Of a DNA stretch of 64,000 nucleotides, positions 47,472-56,000 are shown one piece after another. The number at the start of each line of letters is the position of its first letter. The stretch's first letter is position 1. Position numbers and translations under genes: made by a program. The notes under the pieces were generated by a model. That model saw only the letters and a program-made list of their open reading frames with translations. It had not been told where the DNA came from and searched no databases. This DNA is from an uncultured Shewanella sp. (GTDB lineage Bacteria; Pseudomonadota; Gammaproteobacteria; Enterobacterales; Shewanellaceae), in NCBI RefSeq assembly GCF_947501665.1, contig NZ_CANMWS010000012.1:93893-157892 (forward strand). The letters run 5' to 3'.

Positions 47472-47843
47472 GATCACTGCGCCCAAACTTTGACATATCG
47501 CCAAAAAATGCAAATTTGAGGCCAAGTTATTAGCTCTTTCATATTGATTTAATAGGTTTTGTTAATAGAAAAGAATTGACATTAAAGATATTTAGCGGTC
47601 TAATCTAAATCATTTGTTAAATAATTGTCATTATATTACTCAGCAATAATGAGATAATGACAATCCCGATCTTGATATGAGATGGTACGACTCAAATACG
47701 TCCGCTTTTTGAGTTTTCTCAATATCCCACTGGATCATCTTAATAAGAAATACTGAAAGAATGTCTCCTAATGGGGCAAGCAAAGAGACAAAAAGTGTAT
47801 CGTAAGTGCATCGCTATGCATACATCAAATAAGGAAAGGTACT
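47472..47843. promoter_or_regulatory. Region upstream of flhA with an inverted repeat
   Basis: No fliOPQR/flhB gene is present. An 11-bp perfect inverted repeat, ATTGTCATTAT (47624-47634) and ATAATGACAAT (47654-47664), with a 19-base spacer could be an operator. I could not find a -24/-12 (sigma 54) or sigma 28 motif in front of flhA. Confidence 0.5.
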
Positions 47844-47963
47844 ATGTCAAAGGATTTGCCTATCACTCAATTGAATTTGTCAAACCTGTCTACATTACAA
47901 GTTGAAACATCATTGAATATCGACGGAAATTCTACGCCTCTTAATCGCGTTAAGAAGAATTAA
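47844..47963 (+). CDS. Small 39-residue ORF with good ribosome site
   Basis: An ATG at 47844 is preceded by AAGGAAAGG at a suitable distance and encodes 39 residues beginning MSKDLPITQLNLSNLSTLQV and ending VKKN. I recognise no family. The peptide has no signal sequence, no cysteines and a leucine/asparagine-rich pattern. It lies 90 bases upstream of a membrane protein gene on the same strand, so it could be a leader peptide, a signalling peptide precursor or a small regulatory protein. It could also be chance. Confidence 0.4.
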   Translation: MSKDLPITQLNLSNLSTLQVETSLNIDGNSTPLNRVKKN

Positions 47964-48012
47964 GATTAATAAATCTATGCCATATATTCATAAAAACTAA
48001 TCCACAATATTT

Positions 48013-48048
48013 GGATAAAACAGCATAAAAAACGGACAAAACAGCATA
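48013..48048. repeat. 15-bp direct repeat spaced two helical turns, just before the membrane-protein gene
   Basis: GGATAAAACAGCATA (48013-48027) and GGACAAAACAGCATA (48034-48048) differ at one base, and their starts are 21 bp apart, two turns of B-DNA. The second copy ends four bases before the ATG at 48053. A tandem protein-binding site is a reasonable reading. Confidence 0.6.
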
Positions 48049-48052
48049 CGAT

Positions 48053-48739
48053 ATGGAAATCCTCCTTATAATTTTAATTATATTATTAAGTACTTGCTCA
48101 ATTACCTTAGGCTTCTACTACTCTCAGAATAAGCCTGCTTTATGGTTGGTAACCTTTGCCATTACCGCTTGCGCTGTATTGACAGGCATAGTTTCCGCCT
48201 TTTTTCCTGATATCCATTGGTTAACGCATTTTACCTATACTTTCATCCCCCTAATATGTCTCTATCATTGTCGATATTACCCTAATTGGCTGTATCTTTT
48301 ATCGATACCCATAGGAATTAATTTCATTGATGTATTATGGATAAATCAAAACCTATTCGCTCAAACGTCCAATTGGATCTTTTATACTAAGAATATCGGC
48401 TTAGGATCCCTCGTGTTACTGCTTATCTTTTATCGAGGGTCCATAGCTAAAACACTTGGATTGTCTATTCATTATCGACGCATACCGCAAGAATACTTAC
48501 TACTCAGTATTTATACGATGAACGTCATAATCAATATCATGACATTAATGGAAGATCTGATACGAAATAATCATATTTTAGGGGAACTCTTTGTACCTTA
48601 TCAGCCTATGTTTTTGTATGACATTTATCATTTCATACGCTTCCCACTGAATTTAGGTGAATTAATATTATATGTCGTGATAGCATATTTTGCCGTACGT
48701 TCAAATAAAGTCGATTCGGTAGCACACGCCAACATGTAA
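48053..48739 (+). CDS. Hypothetical polytopic membrane protein
   Basis: I do not recognise this 228-residue protein. About seven hydrophobic segments can be drawn (roughly residues 1-21, 29-51, 56-72, 77-96, 109-127, 148-166, 198-217), rich in aromatic residues, with short loops and a short cytoplasmic tail. There is no transporter or peptidase motif that I can see. The ribosome site is weak, because the direct repeats occupy its place. Sensor, receptor or lipid-modifying roles are all possible. Confidence 0.6.
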   Translation: MEILLIILIILLSTCSITLGFYYSQNKPALWLVTFAITACAVLTGIVSAFFPDIHWLTHFTYTFIPLICLYHCRYYPNWLYLLSIPIGINFIDVLWINQNLFAQTSNWIFYTKNIGLGSLVLLLIFYRGSIAKTLGLSIHYRRIPQEYLLLSIYTMNVIINIMTLMEDLIRNNHILGELFVPYQPMFLYDIYHFIRFPLNLGELILYVVIAYFAVRSNKVDSVAHANM

Positions 48740-48893
48740 TATCGTGCTCTCGGTTTTGGTAGAAATAAAGTCACTTACAAAAATAGTTTACTACCGACAT
48801 ACAAGTAACATACAGATTTAATGATATAAAATAATTCTGCACACGGTTGTACAGAACGAAGATCAACATCGATAAGAATAAAGGAATACACGC

Positions 48894-49331
48894 GTGACCG
48901 AAATGGATAGCTTATGTGAATGTTTTGATTTGACCCAGATCCAACTTGGAAAAATCATGAAAATGCCTCAAGTGCAATTGAGTCTATGGCAAACAGGTCA
49001 AAAAAAACCCAATATCATTAACGTATTCAGGCTAATGATTTTTTTACTTCGGCATTATAACCGTTATTCTCATCGAGAACTTATCACTAAAGAATATCGT
49101 TGGGAAAAGACAAAACCCCAGACAAACTCCCAAGTGACTTTGCAACCTCAATCAGATATGAAAGCCACTGAAAAAAGCAAAATGACATCAAAAATGGCAT
49201 CCCCTCTCTCAAGAGAAACCACGGCTAAGAATATTGCTCCTCAGCCCAAGGTATTTGAAAGTAAATTATTTCAAACCGATACCGACGTAAAAAAAGACAG
49301 AACAATCGGCATAACTGATAAGGTGGAATGA
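48894..49331 (+). CDS. Small protein with possible helix-turn-helix N-terminus
   Basis: The 145-residue protein starts at a GTG preceded by AAGGA nine bases upstream. Residues 10-50 (LTQIQLGKIMKMPQVQLSLWQTGQKKPN) have the spacing of an XRE-type helix-turn-helix, including the 'S-L-W-Q-x-G' end of the recognition helix region. The C-terminal two thirds are polar, low-complexity and probably disordered. It may be a transcription regulator of the preceding membrane-protein gene, but no experiment or close relative supports this. Confidence 0.55.
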   Translation: MTEMDSLCECFDLTQIQLGKIMKMPQVQLSLWQTGQKKPNIINVFRLMIFLLRHYNRYSHRELITKEYRWEKTKPQTNSQVTLQPQSDMKATEKSKMTSKMASPLSRETTAKNIAPQPKVFESKLFQTDTDVKKDRTIGITDKVE

Positions 49332-49370
49332 TATAACAGCATTTAAGATCATTTTTTGATACACGTCAGT

Positions 49371-49955
49371 TTAACGAAACAAGGCATCAATATCCTTTTT
49401 GTGATCGAGCATCAATCGTTTCCATTCCATTTTAAACCATGGCGTTAATCGCTCTGGTGAAGCAATCATGAGTCTATTCACGGCTTCAATGCTCATAAAT
49501 TCAGTATCTGCCACTTCTGCAGGATCAACACGAATATTTTGTTCAATCTTGCCAATATACACAGAGCACATTTCATGCTCAGTTCCCATATCTAAATAAG
49601 CAGCTTGATACTCAAATTGATATAAATACTGTAACTGACTCTTTGCGCCTATTTCTTCATACAGACGCCGATTAACCGCTTCTTCAAACGGTTCATCTTG
49701 ACGGGGATGACTACAGACGCTATTGGACCAAAATAAAGGCCATAAAGGTTTTAATGCACTGCGTTGCTGCACTAATAATTGCCGCTCATGATCAAAGACA
49801 AACACAGAAAATGCACGATGTAAAATACCTTGACCTTGATGACAGCGTAATTTCGTTTCATAACCTGTGACATCATCATTTTCATTCACCGTGACTAACA
49901 TATCACTTAATGATGGATCATTCTGATGAAAACCTTTGTCTACCCACTTATTCAA
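49371..49955 (-). CDS. idi: Isopentenyl-diphosphate delta-isomerase, type I
   Basis: The 194-residue Nudix-fold enzyme interconverts IPP and DMAPP. The catalytic cysteine is C81 in SNSVCSHPR, the catalytic glutamates are in GTEHEMCSVY (E126 and E128), and LHRAFSVFVFDH opens the Nudix domain. Metal-binding EEAVNRRLYEEIG is also present. Type I Idi is dispensable in bacteria that use the MEP pathway. No carotenoid genes are in the window, so it appears to stand alone. Confidence 0.94.
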   Translation of the reverse strand: MNKWVDKGFHQNDPSLSDMLVTVNENDDVTGYETKLRCHQGQGILHRAFSVFVFDHERQLLVQQRSALKPLWPLFWSNSVCSHPRQDEPFEEAVNRRLYEEIGAKSQLQYLYQFEYQAAYLDMGTEHEMCSVYIGKIEQNIRVDPAEVADTEFMSIEAVNRLMIASPERLTPWFKMEWKRLMLDHKKDIDALFR

Positions 49956-50088
49956 CCGCTCCCCCTCGCCTTCTTACTCAGGCATCACTGCTAGGAAATG
50001 AATTTGTCTTCACTCAACACTCACCATTAAAGATACTAGTTAAGTTTACACCCTTTACAGAAGAGAGTAAAAGCGGGTTACGGAAAAG

Positions 50089-50544
50089 CTAAGATAAGAT
50101 CCTCACCGCGTATTCCGCCTTTAAAATAGAGACCACCTCATTTTCCGTATTTTTAATGTCGATTGTCAGCGGAAAATCATATCGGCCAGTATTCGCCATA
50201 GCCAGATTCATTTTCTGACTATCGGTTTCAGAAAAAACAGCTTCAGCAAAAAGATCTGTCATGGCCGGTTTTTTAAAATCGATACTGACACTCCTCACCA
50301 AAGGAGTATAAGCTTGCTCATTTCGCGTTTCAAAAATCACAATCCCCCCTAATGATTCTGCGGCTGCGAATTGAAAAGCGGCATGAAAACTTTGAAAATG
50401 ATTAGCCGTTTTTTCCGTTAATGGTACATGAACACAATAGCGCCCATTAAGATCGCAACGATACCTAAGGTTAATATAATCATAAATGTTTTGTTCTAAG
50501 ATCTGCCAATGGCTATCTTCAATTTTAATGTTTTTCCTTGTCAA
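50089..50544 (-). CDS. Hotdog-fold thioesterase-like protein (DUF4442/YiiD-C type)
   Basis: The 151-residue product has the hotdog central-helix pattern FQSFHAAFQFAAAESLGGIVIFE, followed by four beta strands, like the DUF4442 and YiiD C-terminal families. Relatives are acyl-CoA thioesterases or lack known substrates. It is transcribed toward idi, but a gap of about 130 bases separates them. No catalytic residue can be fixed from sequence alone. Confidence 0.65.
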   Translation of the reverse strand: MTRKNIKIEDSHWQILEQNIYDYINLRYRCDLNGRYCVHVPLTEKTANHFQSFHAAFQFAAAESLGGIVIFETRNEQAYTPLVRSVSIDFKKPAMTDLFAEAVFSETDSQKMNLAMANTGRYDFPLTIDIKNTENEVVSILKAEYAVRILS

Positions 50545-50905
50545 AATTCAATCCTATATTATGTCGCTATAGCCCCCATTGTTACTGATATACAAAAAAA
50601 AAGCGAATGGCTAGACATTCGCTTTTACCAATGATGTTATTAATCAACCTACACTCGGGATAACGAATGTCAACTTATCTTAGGACGGAACATTAAACTC
50701 AATAAATAAAGAACTACCTGATTATTCTTTATTTTCATATTTGGCTTAATGCCGAAACGGTCGCCAATATCAAGGCAGGATTTATATCTAATAGCTGGCT
50801 ATTAGTAGAAAACACACCATATAGCTAAATTAATATAAAATGATTTAGCTATAGATAAGAGCAAAGATAGCAGTATTAAACGGCACTGCTTATCCTAAGT
50901 TCAGG
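50545..50905. other. Intergenic region left of the NTF2-like gene
   Basis: No gene is visible. A strong minus-strand terminator lies at 50592-50625. Between it and the NTF2-like stop (50906) there are 280 bases with no coding potential that I can see. Confidence 0.5.
50592..50625 (-). terminator. Strong rho-independent terminator (minus strand)
   Basis: AAAGCGAATG (50600-50609) and CATTCGCTTT (50616-50625) are perfect arms. On the minus strand the stem is followed by a run of nine or more T. It probably ends the transcript of the NTF2-like gene, with a 280-base 3' tail. Confidence 0.85.
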
Positions 50906-51304
50906 TTAATCAGCCTTAGTATTAACTTCTCTTTCGCCTAAGACCTCAAAATCATCATGACTTAATCGGGCACAACCATCCGCTTGCATAATCCAAAGCT
51001 CTTTATGGATCACACCATAAGCTTTATTCATTTGCCACTGAGACCTCAATTGAACGGTTTTATCATCAAGCACTTCAAGCTGAGGCTCAATGTAATCTAC
51101 ATCATCAAAACCTTGTTCCATCAAGCCTTGCCAAAAAGCTTCAATTTGTTCTCTTCCGGTAAATTCACCAAAAGGTCTTGCATGCATCGTTGCTGTAACT
51201 TCATATTGCTGTGCACAGACTTTAGCATTTTGACTATTGAAACCTTGCTTCCAACGTTGACTCGCTTCACCTACCGCCGCTAATAGTGCTTGTTCTTTCG
51301 ACAT
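50906..51304 (-). CDS. SnoaL/NTF2-like small protein
   Basis: The protein of about 132 residues has the cone-shaped NTF2-like fold signature: an N-terminal helix (ALLAAVGEASQRWKQGFNSQNAKVCAQQY), then FGEFTGREQIEAFWQGLMEQGF, then a beta sheet. Family members include ketosteroid isomerase-like enzymes and binding proteins, and no substrate is suggested. The frame opens at 51325, but ATG 51304 (SKEQALL) has a GAGG ribosome site. It is divergent from a LysR gene, its likely regulator. Confidence 0.75.
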   Translation of the reverse strand: MSKEQALLAAVGEASQRWKQGFNSQNAKVCAQQYEVTATMHARPFGEFTGREQIEAFWQGLMEQGFDDVDYIEPQLEVLDDKTVQLRSQWQMNKAYGVIHKELWIMQADGCARLSHDDFEVLGEREVNTKAD

Positions 51305-51449
51305 GATTGACCTCTGTAAAATCACTGTATGATTGTTGATAACACCTATCTTAAAGCACTGGTTTTTTTCTAAAAACAGAATAAAATATAAATTACTGTT
51401 TTAAAAAATAGAACAATAAACATAAAACAACGAAAAAAGGCCCATTACT

Positions 51450-52346
51450 ATGTTTCAATATCTTCGTCATATGTCTGTTTTTGTTGCCATCGTAGAACAA
51501 GGTTCAATCACAGCAGCTGCAGCCACCTTAGGCTTGTCTAAGTCAGTGCTTAGTCTACAATTAACCAAATTAGAGCATGAATTGAATGTCAATTTACTGC
51601 GAAGAACAACAAGAAAACAAGTACTGACACCTGCAGGAAAAGCCTTTTATATAGAGTGTACAAAAATACTCAAACAAGTGGATAACGCTTGGCAACAAGC
51701 ACGTGATAGCCAACATGAACTCATCGGTGATATTAACATAACAGCGCCTCATGCCTTTATGAATACCCTTATTGCTCCTGCAATTGGCGCCTTAATTAAC
51801 CAACACCCAAACCTTAATGTGCATCTCATTGATAATGATGAGAGAGTCGATTTAATGGATCATCGCATTGATATTGCGATTAGAGTTGGCGATTTACCCT
51901 CCAGCGATTTAAAACAGCGATACTTAGGGACTTTTTGTGATGTGCTTTGTGTCAGTCCCAGTTTCTATGAAGAAAATGATATCGATATCAAGCAACATCA
52001 AACACTGAATTACATTGGAAATCAGTGGCAAGGAAAACACATCACTCATGAGTTACACAAAGGCGCTCAAATTGAACAACTGCACTTTATAGCCAGTAGC
52101 AGTGTTTATTCTATGCCGTCACTCATTGCGCTATGTCTATCGGGGGCAGGCATTGCCGCCATTCCGGACTTTATCGCCACCCCTTTGATTGACAATCATC
52201 AACTCATACCGATTTTTACCACACTGCCTCTAAAAATCAATCCCGTCCATGCACTCCATGACTATGGTATGAACCCTCCGCAAATTATTACGACCTGCTT
52301 AGAAGTGATACAAAAGACCTTTAAACAACATTTATCGATTCTATAA
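51450..52346 (+). CDS. LysR-family transcription regulator
   Basis: The 298-residue regulator has an N-terminal winged helix (MSVFVAIVEQGSITAAAATLGLSKSVLSLQLTKLEHELNVNLLRRTTRKQ) and a C-terminal periplasmic-binding-like effector domain. SVLS instead of the usual SAVS sits in the recognition helix. It is divergently transcribed from the NTF2-like gene, the standard arrangement for LysR regulators and targets. The effector is unknown. Confidence 0.92.
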   Translation: MFQYLRHMSVFVAIVEQGSITAAAATLGLSKSVLSLQLTKLEHELNVNLLRRTTRKQVLTPAGKAFYIECTKILKQVDNAWQQARDSQHELIGDINITAPHAFMNTLIAPAIGALINQHPNLNVHLIDNDERVDLMDHRIDIAIRVGDLPSSDLKQRYLGTFCDVLCVSPSFYEENDIDIKQHQTLNYIGNQWQGKHITHELHKGAQIEQLHFIASSSVYSMPSLIALCLSGAGIAAIPDFIATPLIDNHQLIPIFTTLPLKINPVHALHDYGMNPPQIITTCLEVIQKTFKQHLSIL

Positions 52347-52348
52347 GA

Positions 52349-52591
52349 TTACTTATTGGTTACCTTACTGACAATAAAGAGTAAAATCACCGCCCCCACG
52401 ATTGCAGTTACCACAGAACCAATAAAACCTGTCGCATTCAATCCAATTAAACTAAACACAAATCCTCCCAGTATTGCTCCGACGATCCCCACGCCGATAT
52501 TTCCCAACATACCAAAGCCACTGCCTTTCATGATGTTACCCGCAGCCCAACCTGCTATCGCCCCAATCACTAAAAATATAATAACACTCAT
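52349..52591 (-). CDS. GlsB/YeaQ/YmgE family stress-response membrane protein
   Basis: The 80-residue protein has three short hydrophobic segments rich in glycine (FLVIGAIAGWAAGNIMKGSG, GVGIVGAILGGFVFSLIG, FIGSVVTAIVGAVILLFIV). This is the 'transglycosylase-associated' signature of PF04226. Such proteins are induced by stress; their function is unknown. The stop is two bases from that of the convergent LysR gene. Confidence 0.9.
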   Translation of the reverse strand: MSVIIFLVIGAIAGWAAGNIMKGSGFGMLGNIGVGIVGAILGGFVFSLIGLNATGFIGSVVTAIVGAVILLFIVSKVTNK

Positions 52592-52698
52592 CAGCTTATC
52601 CTTAGTTAATGATTTAACTTAATTTAGAGATGACCATTTTATGTCTTTAAGCAATTATAGAAGAAAAAGAGCACATTAAGTTTGATACTCACCTGTTA

Positions 52699-53277
52699 TC
52701 AGTTAACACCTTCAATTTTATACTCAACTTGATAACTCACTTGAATAAAGTCATTGGGGAATGCCTTAACCTTAGCTTTTTTAAGCGTTATGGCCTGACT
52801 CATTTCTCCAAACAGTGGTACACCTTTACCCAATAAAATAGGAGCCTGAGTAATAATCATTTCATTAATGAGTTTTGCTTTTAAAAAGGCGGTAATCGTC
52901 ACTCCACCATCAATATAAGCATGGTGATAGCCTTCCAAAGATAATTGATGCATTAAAGGCACGATATCGCCAGCAAACATTTCCACTTTATCAAATAGGT
53001 TTTTAGGTGGTTGAGTCACACTGCGACTAAGCACAATAATACGAATACTCCCATAAGGCCAATTCTCAGGTGAGAGGTTCATTTTTGAAATCATTTCCAT
53101 AGATTTTCGGCCCATAACCATACAATCCACAGATGCGATAAAATCATAAAAGCCCATATCTTGCTCATCTGCCATTTCAGCTTCAATATTACCTGTGGTG
53201 TGCAGCCAATCAACATTGCCATCTAATTTAGCAATATAGCCATCAGTACTGGTGGCAATAAAGACAGAGCATTTCAT
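52699..53277 (-). CDS. Dihydrofolate reductase-like (RibD C-terminal domain) protein
   Basis: The 192-residue protein belongs to the RibD_C / DHFR-like family (PF01872): MKCSVFIATSTDGYIAKLDGNVDWL at the start, a VMGRKSME segment and HAYIDGGVTITAFLKAKLINEM. These are NADPH-dependent reductase-like proteins of mostly unknown substrate, as in YwjB and YyaP of Bacillus. It is not folA. A second, more divergent member lies at 62844-63455. Confidence 0.85.
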   Translation of the reverse strand: MKCSVFIATSTDGYIAKLDGNVDWLHTTGNIEAEMADEQDMGFYDFIASVDCMVMGRKSMEMISKMNLSPENWPYGSIRIIVLSRSVTQPPKNLFDKVEMFAGDIVPLMHQLSLEGYHHAYIDGGVTITAFLKAKLINEMIITQAPILLGKGVPLFGEMSQAITLKKAKVKAFPNDFIQVSYQVEYKIEGVN

Positions 53278-53341
53278 TGTGTTACCCTTTTCTCGACTTA
53301 AAAGTGCCTATTTCTAGTCTCTATAAAAATAGGTCATATAG

Positions 53342-55615
53342 CTAACCACGTTTCGCTTTAAACTCATCCGTTTTCACCGCATCTTGTAAGCCTTTATCTT
53401 TCATTGCTTGCTGCACATAGAGACGGATTTCAATCACATCATCTAACCTTAAACAATTGGCCAAAATACCTTGAGCCCATGTCAATTCAATGTGTCTAAT
53501 TAGCCACTTTATACGGGGCAATTTTGCCGCGCTCATACTCAAGCGACCGATCCCCATTCCAATTAATAAAACGACCGCAACGGGATCGGAAGCCATTTCA
53601 CCGCATAAACTCAAGGGCAGTTGATATTGCTTTGCTAAGGTCACGGTACGATAAACTTCATGGATCACCGCCGGGTGAACATGATCGTAACGATCAGCCA
53701 CATGGGGATTATTACGATCTAAAGCCAATAAATATTGACTTAAATCATTAGAGCCAATAGAAATGAAATCGAGTCGTTCGGCCCATAAAGGAATTTGCGT
53801 CACAGCAGCAGGCACTTCAACCATAATCCCTACCTTAGGCCATTGTATATCCAACCCGTCAGATTGAAGTTGGTCATAGGCATCTGCTAGCACTGTTGAA
53901 AATTGCGTGAGTTCATGACTTGATGTCACCATAGGCAATAAAACATGTAAAGTATTAATCCCACTCGATGCCCGTAACATAGCCCGGACTTGTGTCATCA
54001 GTAATTGGATATTATCCAAGGTAAAACGTATTCCTCTCCAACCTAGAGCGGGGTTTTCTTCGTGTCGAATAGGAAAATAAGGTAATTGTTTATCACCGCC
54101 GATATCCAATGTTCGCATATAAACAGGTTTACCTTTATACGCCTCAAATACCCGTCGATATACTCTAACCTGCTCATCTTCACTGGGGAAACTATCCCCC
54201 ACCATAAAAGGAATTTCGGTGCGATATAAACCAACACCTTGAGCTCCACTTTTAACCCCTGGAGTGATGTCTGCCAAGAGTCCCGTATTGGTGTAGAGTT
54301 TAATGTCATGATTATCTAATGTTGTTGCTGCAAGGTTTTTTAAGTTATGCAGTTTCAGCGTGGCCTTCTGCTCTTGACGAATGAGACGTTTATATGCTTT
54401 TTTTAACAAAGCACTGGGCTGTAAAATAACCTTCGCTTCATTCCCATCCACTATCATGACATCATGAGTATTTAAATTTTTGATTTTACCCACCCCCATT
54501 ACTGCGGGGATCCCCATAGCATTAGCCAAAATAGACGTATGGGATAAACTCGATCCTTCAAAACAAATAATGCCCGCTAACAACTTATTTGGCACACTGG
54601 CAATATCACTCACACTGACTTGAGCCCCAATCAATATAACAGGTTCTTTATAAGCAGAGGTGACCGCTCGCCCTCCGCCTTTCCACACATGAAATAATTT
54701 ATTCCCTAAATGAATAATATCTTCTGCTCTAGCCGTTAAATAAGGATCATCCATTTGCTTAAAGCGATTAGCAAAAAAATAAATGCCTTGCTTAATGGCA
54801 CTAGGAAGCGAAAAACCGTCATGGATATAAGCCTCCACTTTATCACTCAAGCCTTTATCCGTTAACAGCATTTGGTAAGCATCAAAAATCGATCCAATGC
54901 TTACGGTCATGTTTTCACCTAAACTACCTTGCTCGTTAATTAAATCTTCTTTCACTAACAACAGTAATTGCTTCCATTCTTGAACTGTCGCTTGAGGGGC
55001 ATCATTACGCACATCTTGTACTTCTGATAATTGTGTTAATCCACATAATATCGCCTTGCCTAATCCCACTCCCTCTACACTTTTAACCCCTTTATAACGT
55101 CTATTTTGTTGAATAGTTTCATCTTGAGTATTAGGAATATTCACCACGATAAAAGCCAATTGAGCCGCTAACGTTAATAAAAAAGCCTCTTCTTGTTCTG
55201 TTAACACTTCCGCTTGGCGACTTTGTACAACCAATACCCCTACGACCTCACCATGATGGACCAATGGCACTCCACAAAAACTTTCAAATTGCTCCTCTTG
55301 ACTTCCTAGAATATAAAAGTAGGCACTGTGATTTGCTCCTTTGGCTAGATTTAATCCATGACGTTCTTTCGCCACTAAGCCTACAAGCCCTACTCCTTGA
55401 GGAAGGCGAATAGAACGATGCATTTGCAAGCCATGACTGACAAGTAGTTCCATCTCCTGATCAGCATTAACCCGATATAAACTGCACACATCACGATTAA
55501 CCGCGGCACTCACACTATCGACAATAAAGCGTATTTGCAGTTGCGGTGTATCAATCAGTGATACCGCTTGTAAAATGCGTGTTAACTCTAACATCGGATC
55601 ATTCATCACATTCAA
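53342..55615 (-). CDS. ptsP: Nitrogen-PTS enzyme I (PtsP, EI-Ntr)
   Basis: The 757-residue enzyme transfers phosphate from PEP to NPr (PtsO) in the regulatory nitrogen PTS. An N-terminal GAF domain (about 15-160) senses a ligand such as glutamine. The EI domain follows with active-site H359 in SSLSHTSILANAMGIPAVMG, then the PEP-binding TIM barrel ending in LCGEMASDPVAVVLLIGMGI with the acid cysteine. Length is close to E. coli PtsP (748). Presence of the GAF domain distinguishes it from sugar-PTS PtsI. Confidence 0.95.
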   Translation of the reverse strand: MNVMNDPMLELTRILQAVSLIDTPQLQIRFIVDSVSAAVNRDVCSLYRVNADQEMELLVSHGLQMHRSIRLPQGVGLVGLVAKERHGLNLAKGANHSAYFYILGSQEEQFESFCGVPLVHHGEVVGVLVVQSRQAEVLTEQEEAFLLTLAAQLAFIVVNIPNTQDETIQQNRRYKGVKSVEGVGLGKAILCGLTQLSEVQDVRNDAPQATVQEWKQLLLLVKEDLINEQGSLGENMTVSIGSIFDAYQMLLTDKGLSDKVEAYIHDGFSLPSAIKQGIYFFANRFKQMDDPYLTARAEDIIHLGNKLFHVWKGGGRAVTSAYKEPVILIGAQVSVSDIASVPNKLLAGIICFEGSSLSHTSILANAMGIPAVMGVGKIKNLNTHDVMIVDGNEAKVILQPSALLKKAYKRLIRQEQKATLKLHNLKNLAATTLDNHDIKLYTNTGLLADITPGVKSGAQGVGLYRTEIPFMVGDSFPSEDEQVRVYRRVFEAYKGKPVYMRTLDIGGDKQLPYFPIRHEENPALGWRGIRFTLDNIQLLMTQVRAMLRASSGINTLHVLLPMVTSSHELTQFSTVLADAYDQLQSDGLDIQWPKVGIMVEVPAAVTQIPLWAERLDFISIGSNDLSQYLLALDRNNPHVADRYDHVHPAVIHEVYRTVTLAKQYQLPLSLCGEMASDPVAVVLLIGMGIGRLSMSAAKLPRIKWLIRHIELTWAQGILANCLRLDDVIEIRLYVQQAMKDKGLQDAVKTDEFKAKRG

Positions 55616-56000
55616 GTTCCTGGTTTAATCTATTCTGAGCCCTAGGCTTAATCCTTACGTGTTAACCATACCGAAAACCACCTTAATAAAACACTACTAA
55701 TCAATCGACACCCTAAACTCAATAAAGGTACGCGATAGTGATATCGCAATATTGATACGCTTTGCAATAGAATGAATCACAGATAATATTTAAAAAATAT
55801 AAAAATCAACTATTAAGAAAATTTATTTTTCAAGACAAACAAAAACTTATTCCTACAAAGAAGGCTTAACCATAAAGAGACTTTGCTGTTACAAAGATTG
55901 CTTATATAATAGTTTTTAACATAATATTAATTACACAACATAAAAATACCGTACTTTACTCCGCGAACTTGAGTATTAAAACGGAACACTGAGTCTATTA
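55616..56000. other. Intergenic region between ptsP and the serine hydrolase gene
   Basis: This AT-rich region carries the promoters of two divergent genes. I see no convincing palindrome or reading frame. Confidence 0.5.

Noticed and set aside
47624..47664. Inverted repeat as a terminator or a Fur box
   Set aside because: There is no T-run, and the arms do not match the Fur consensus well.
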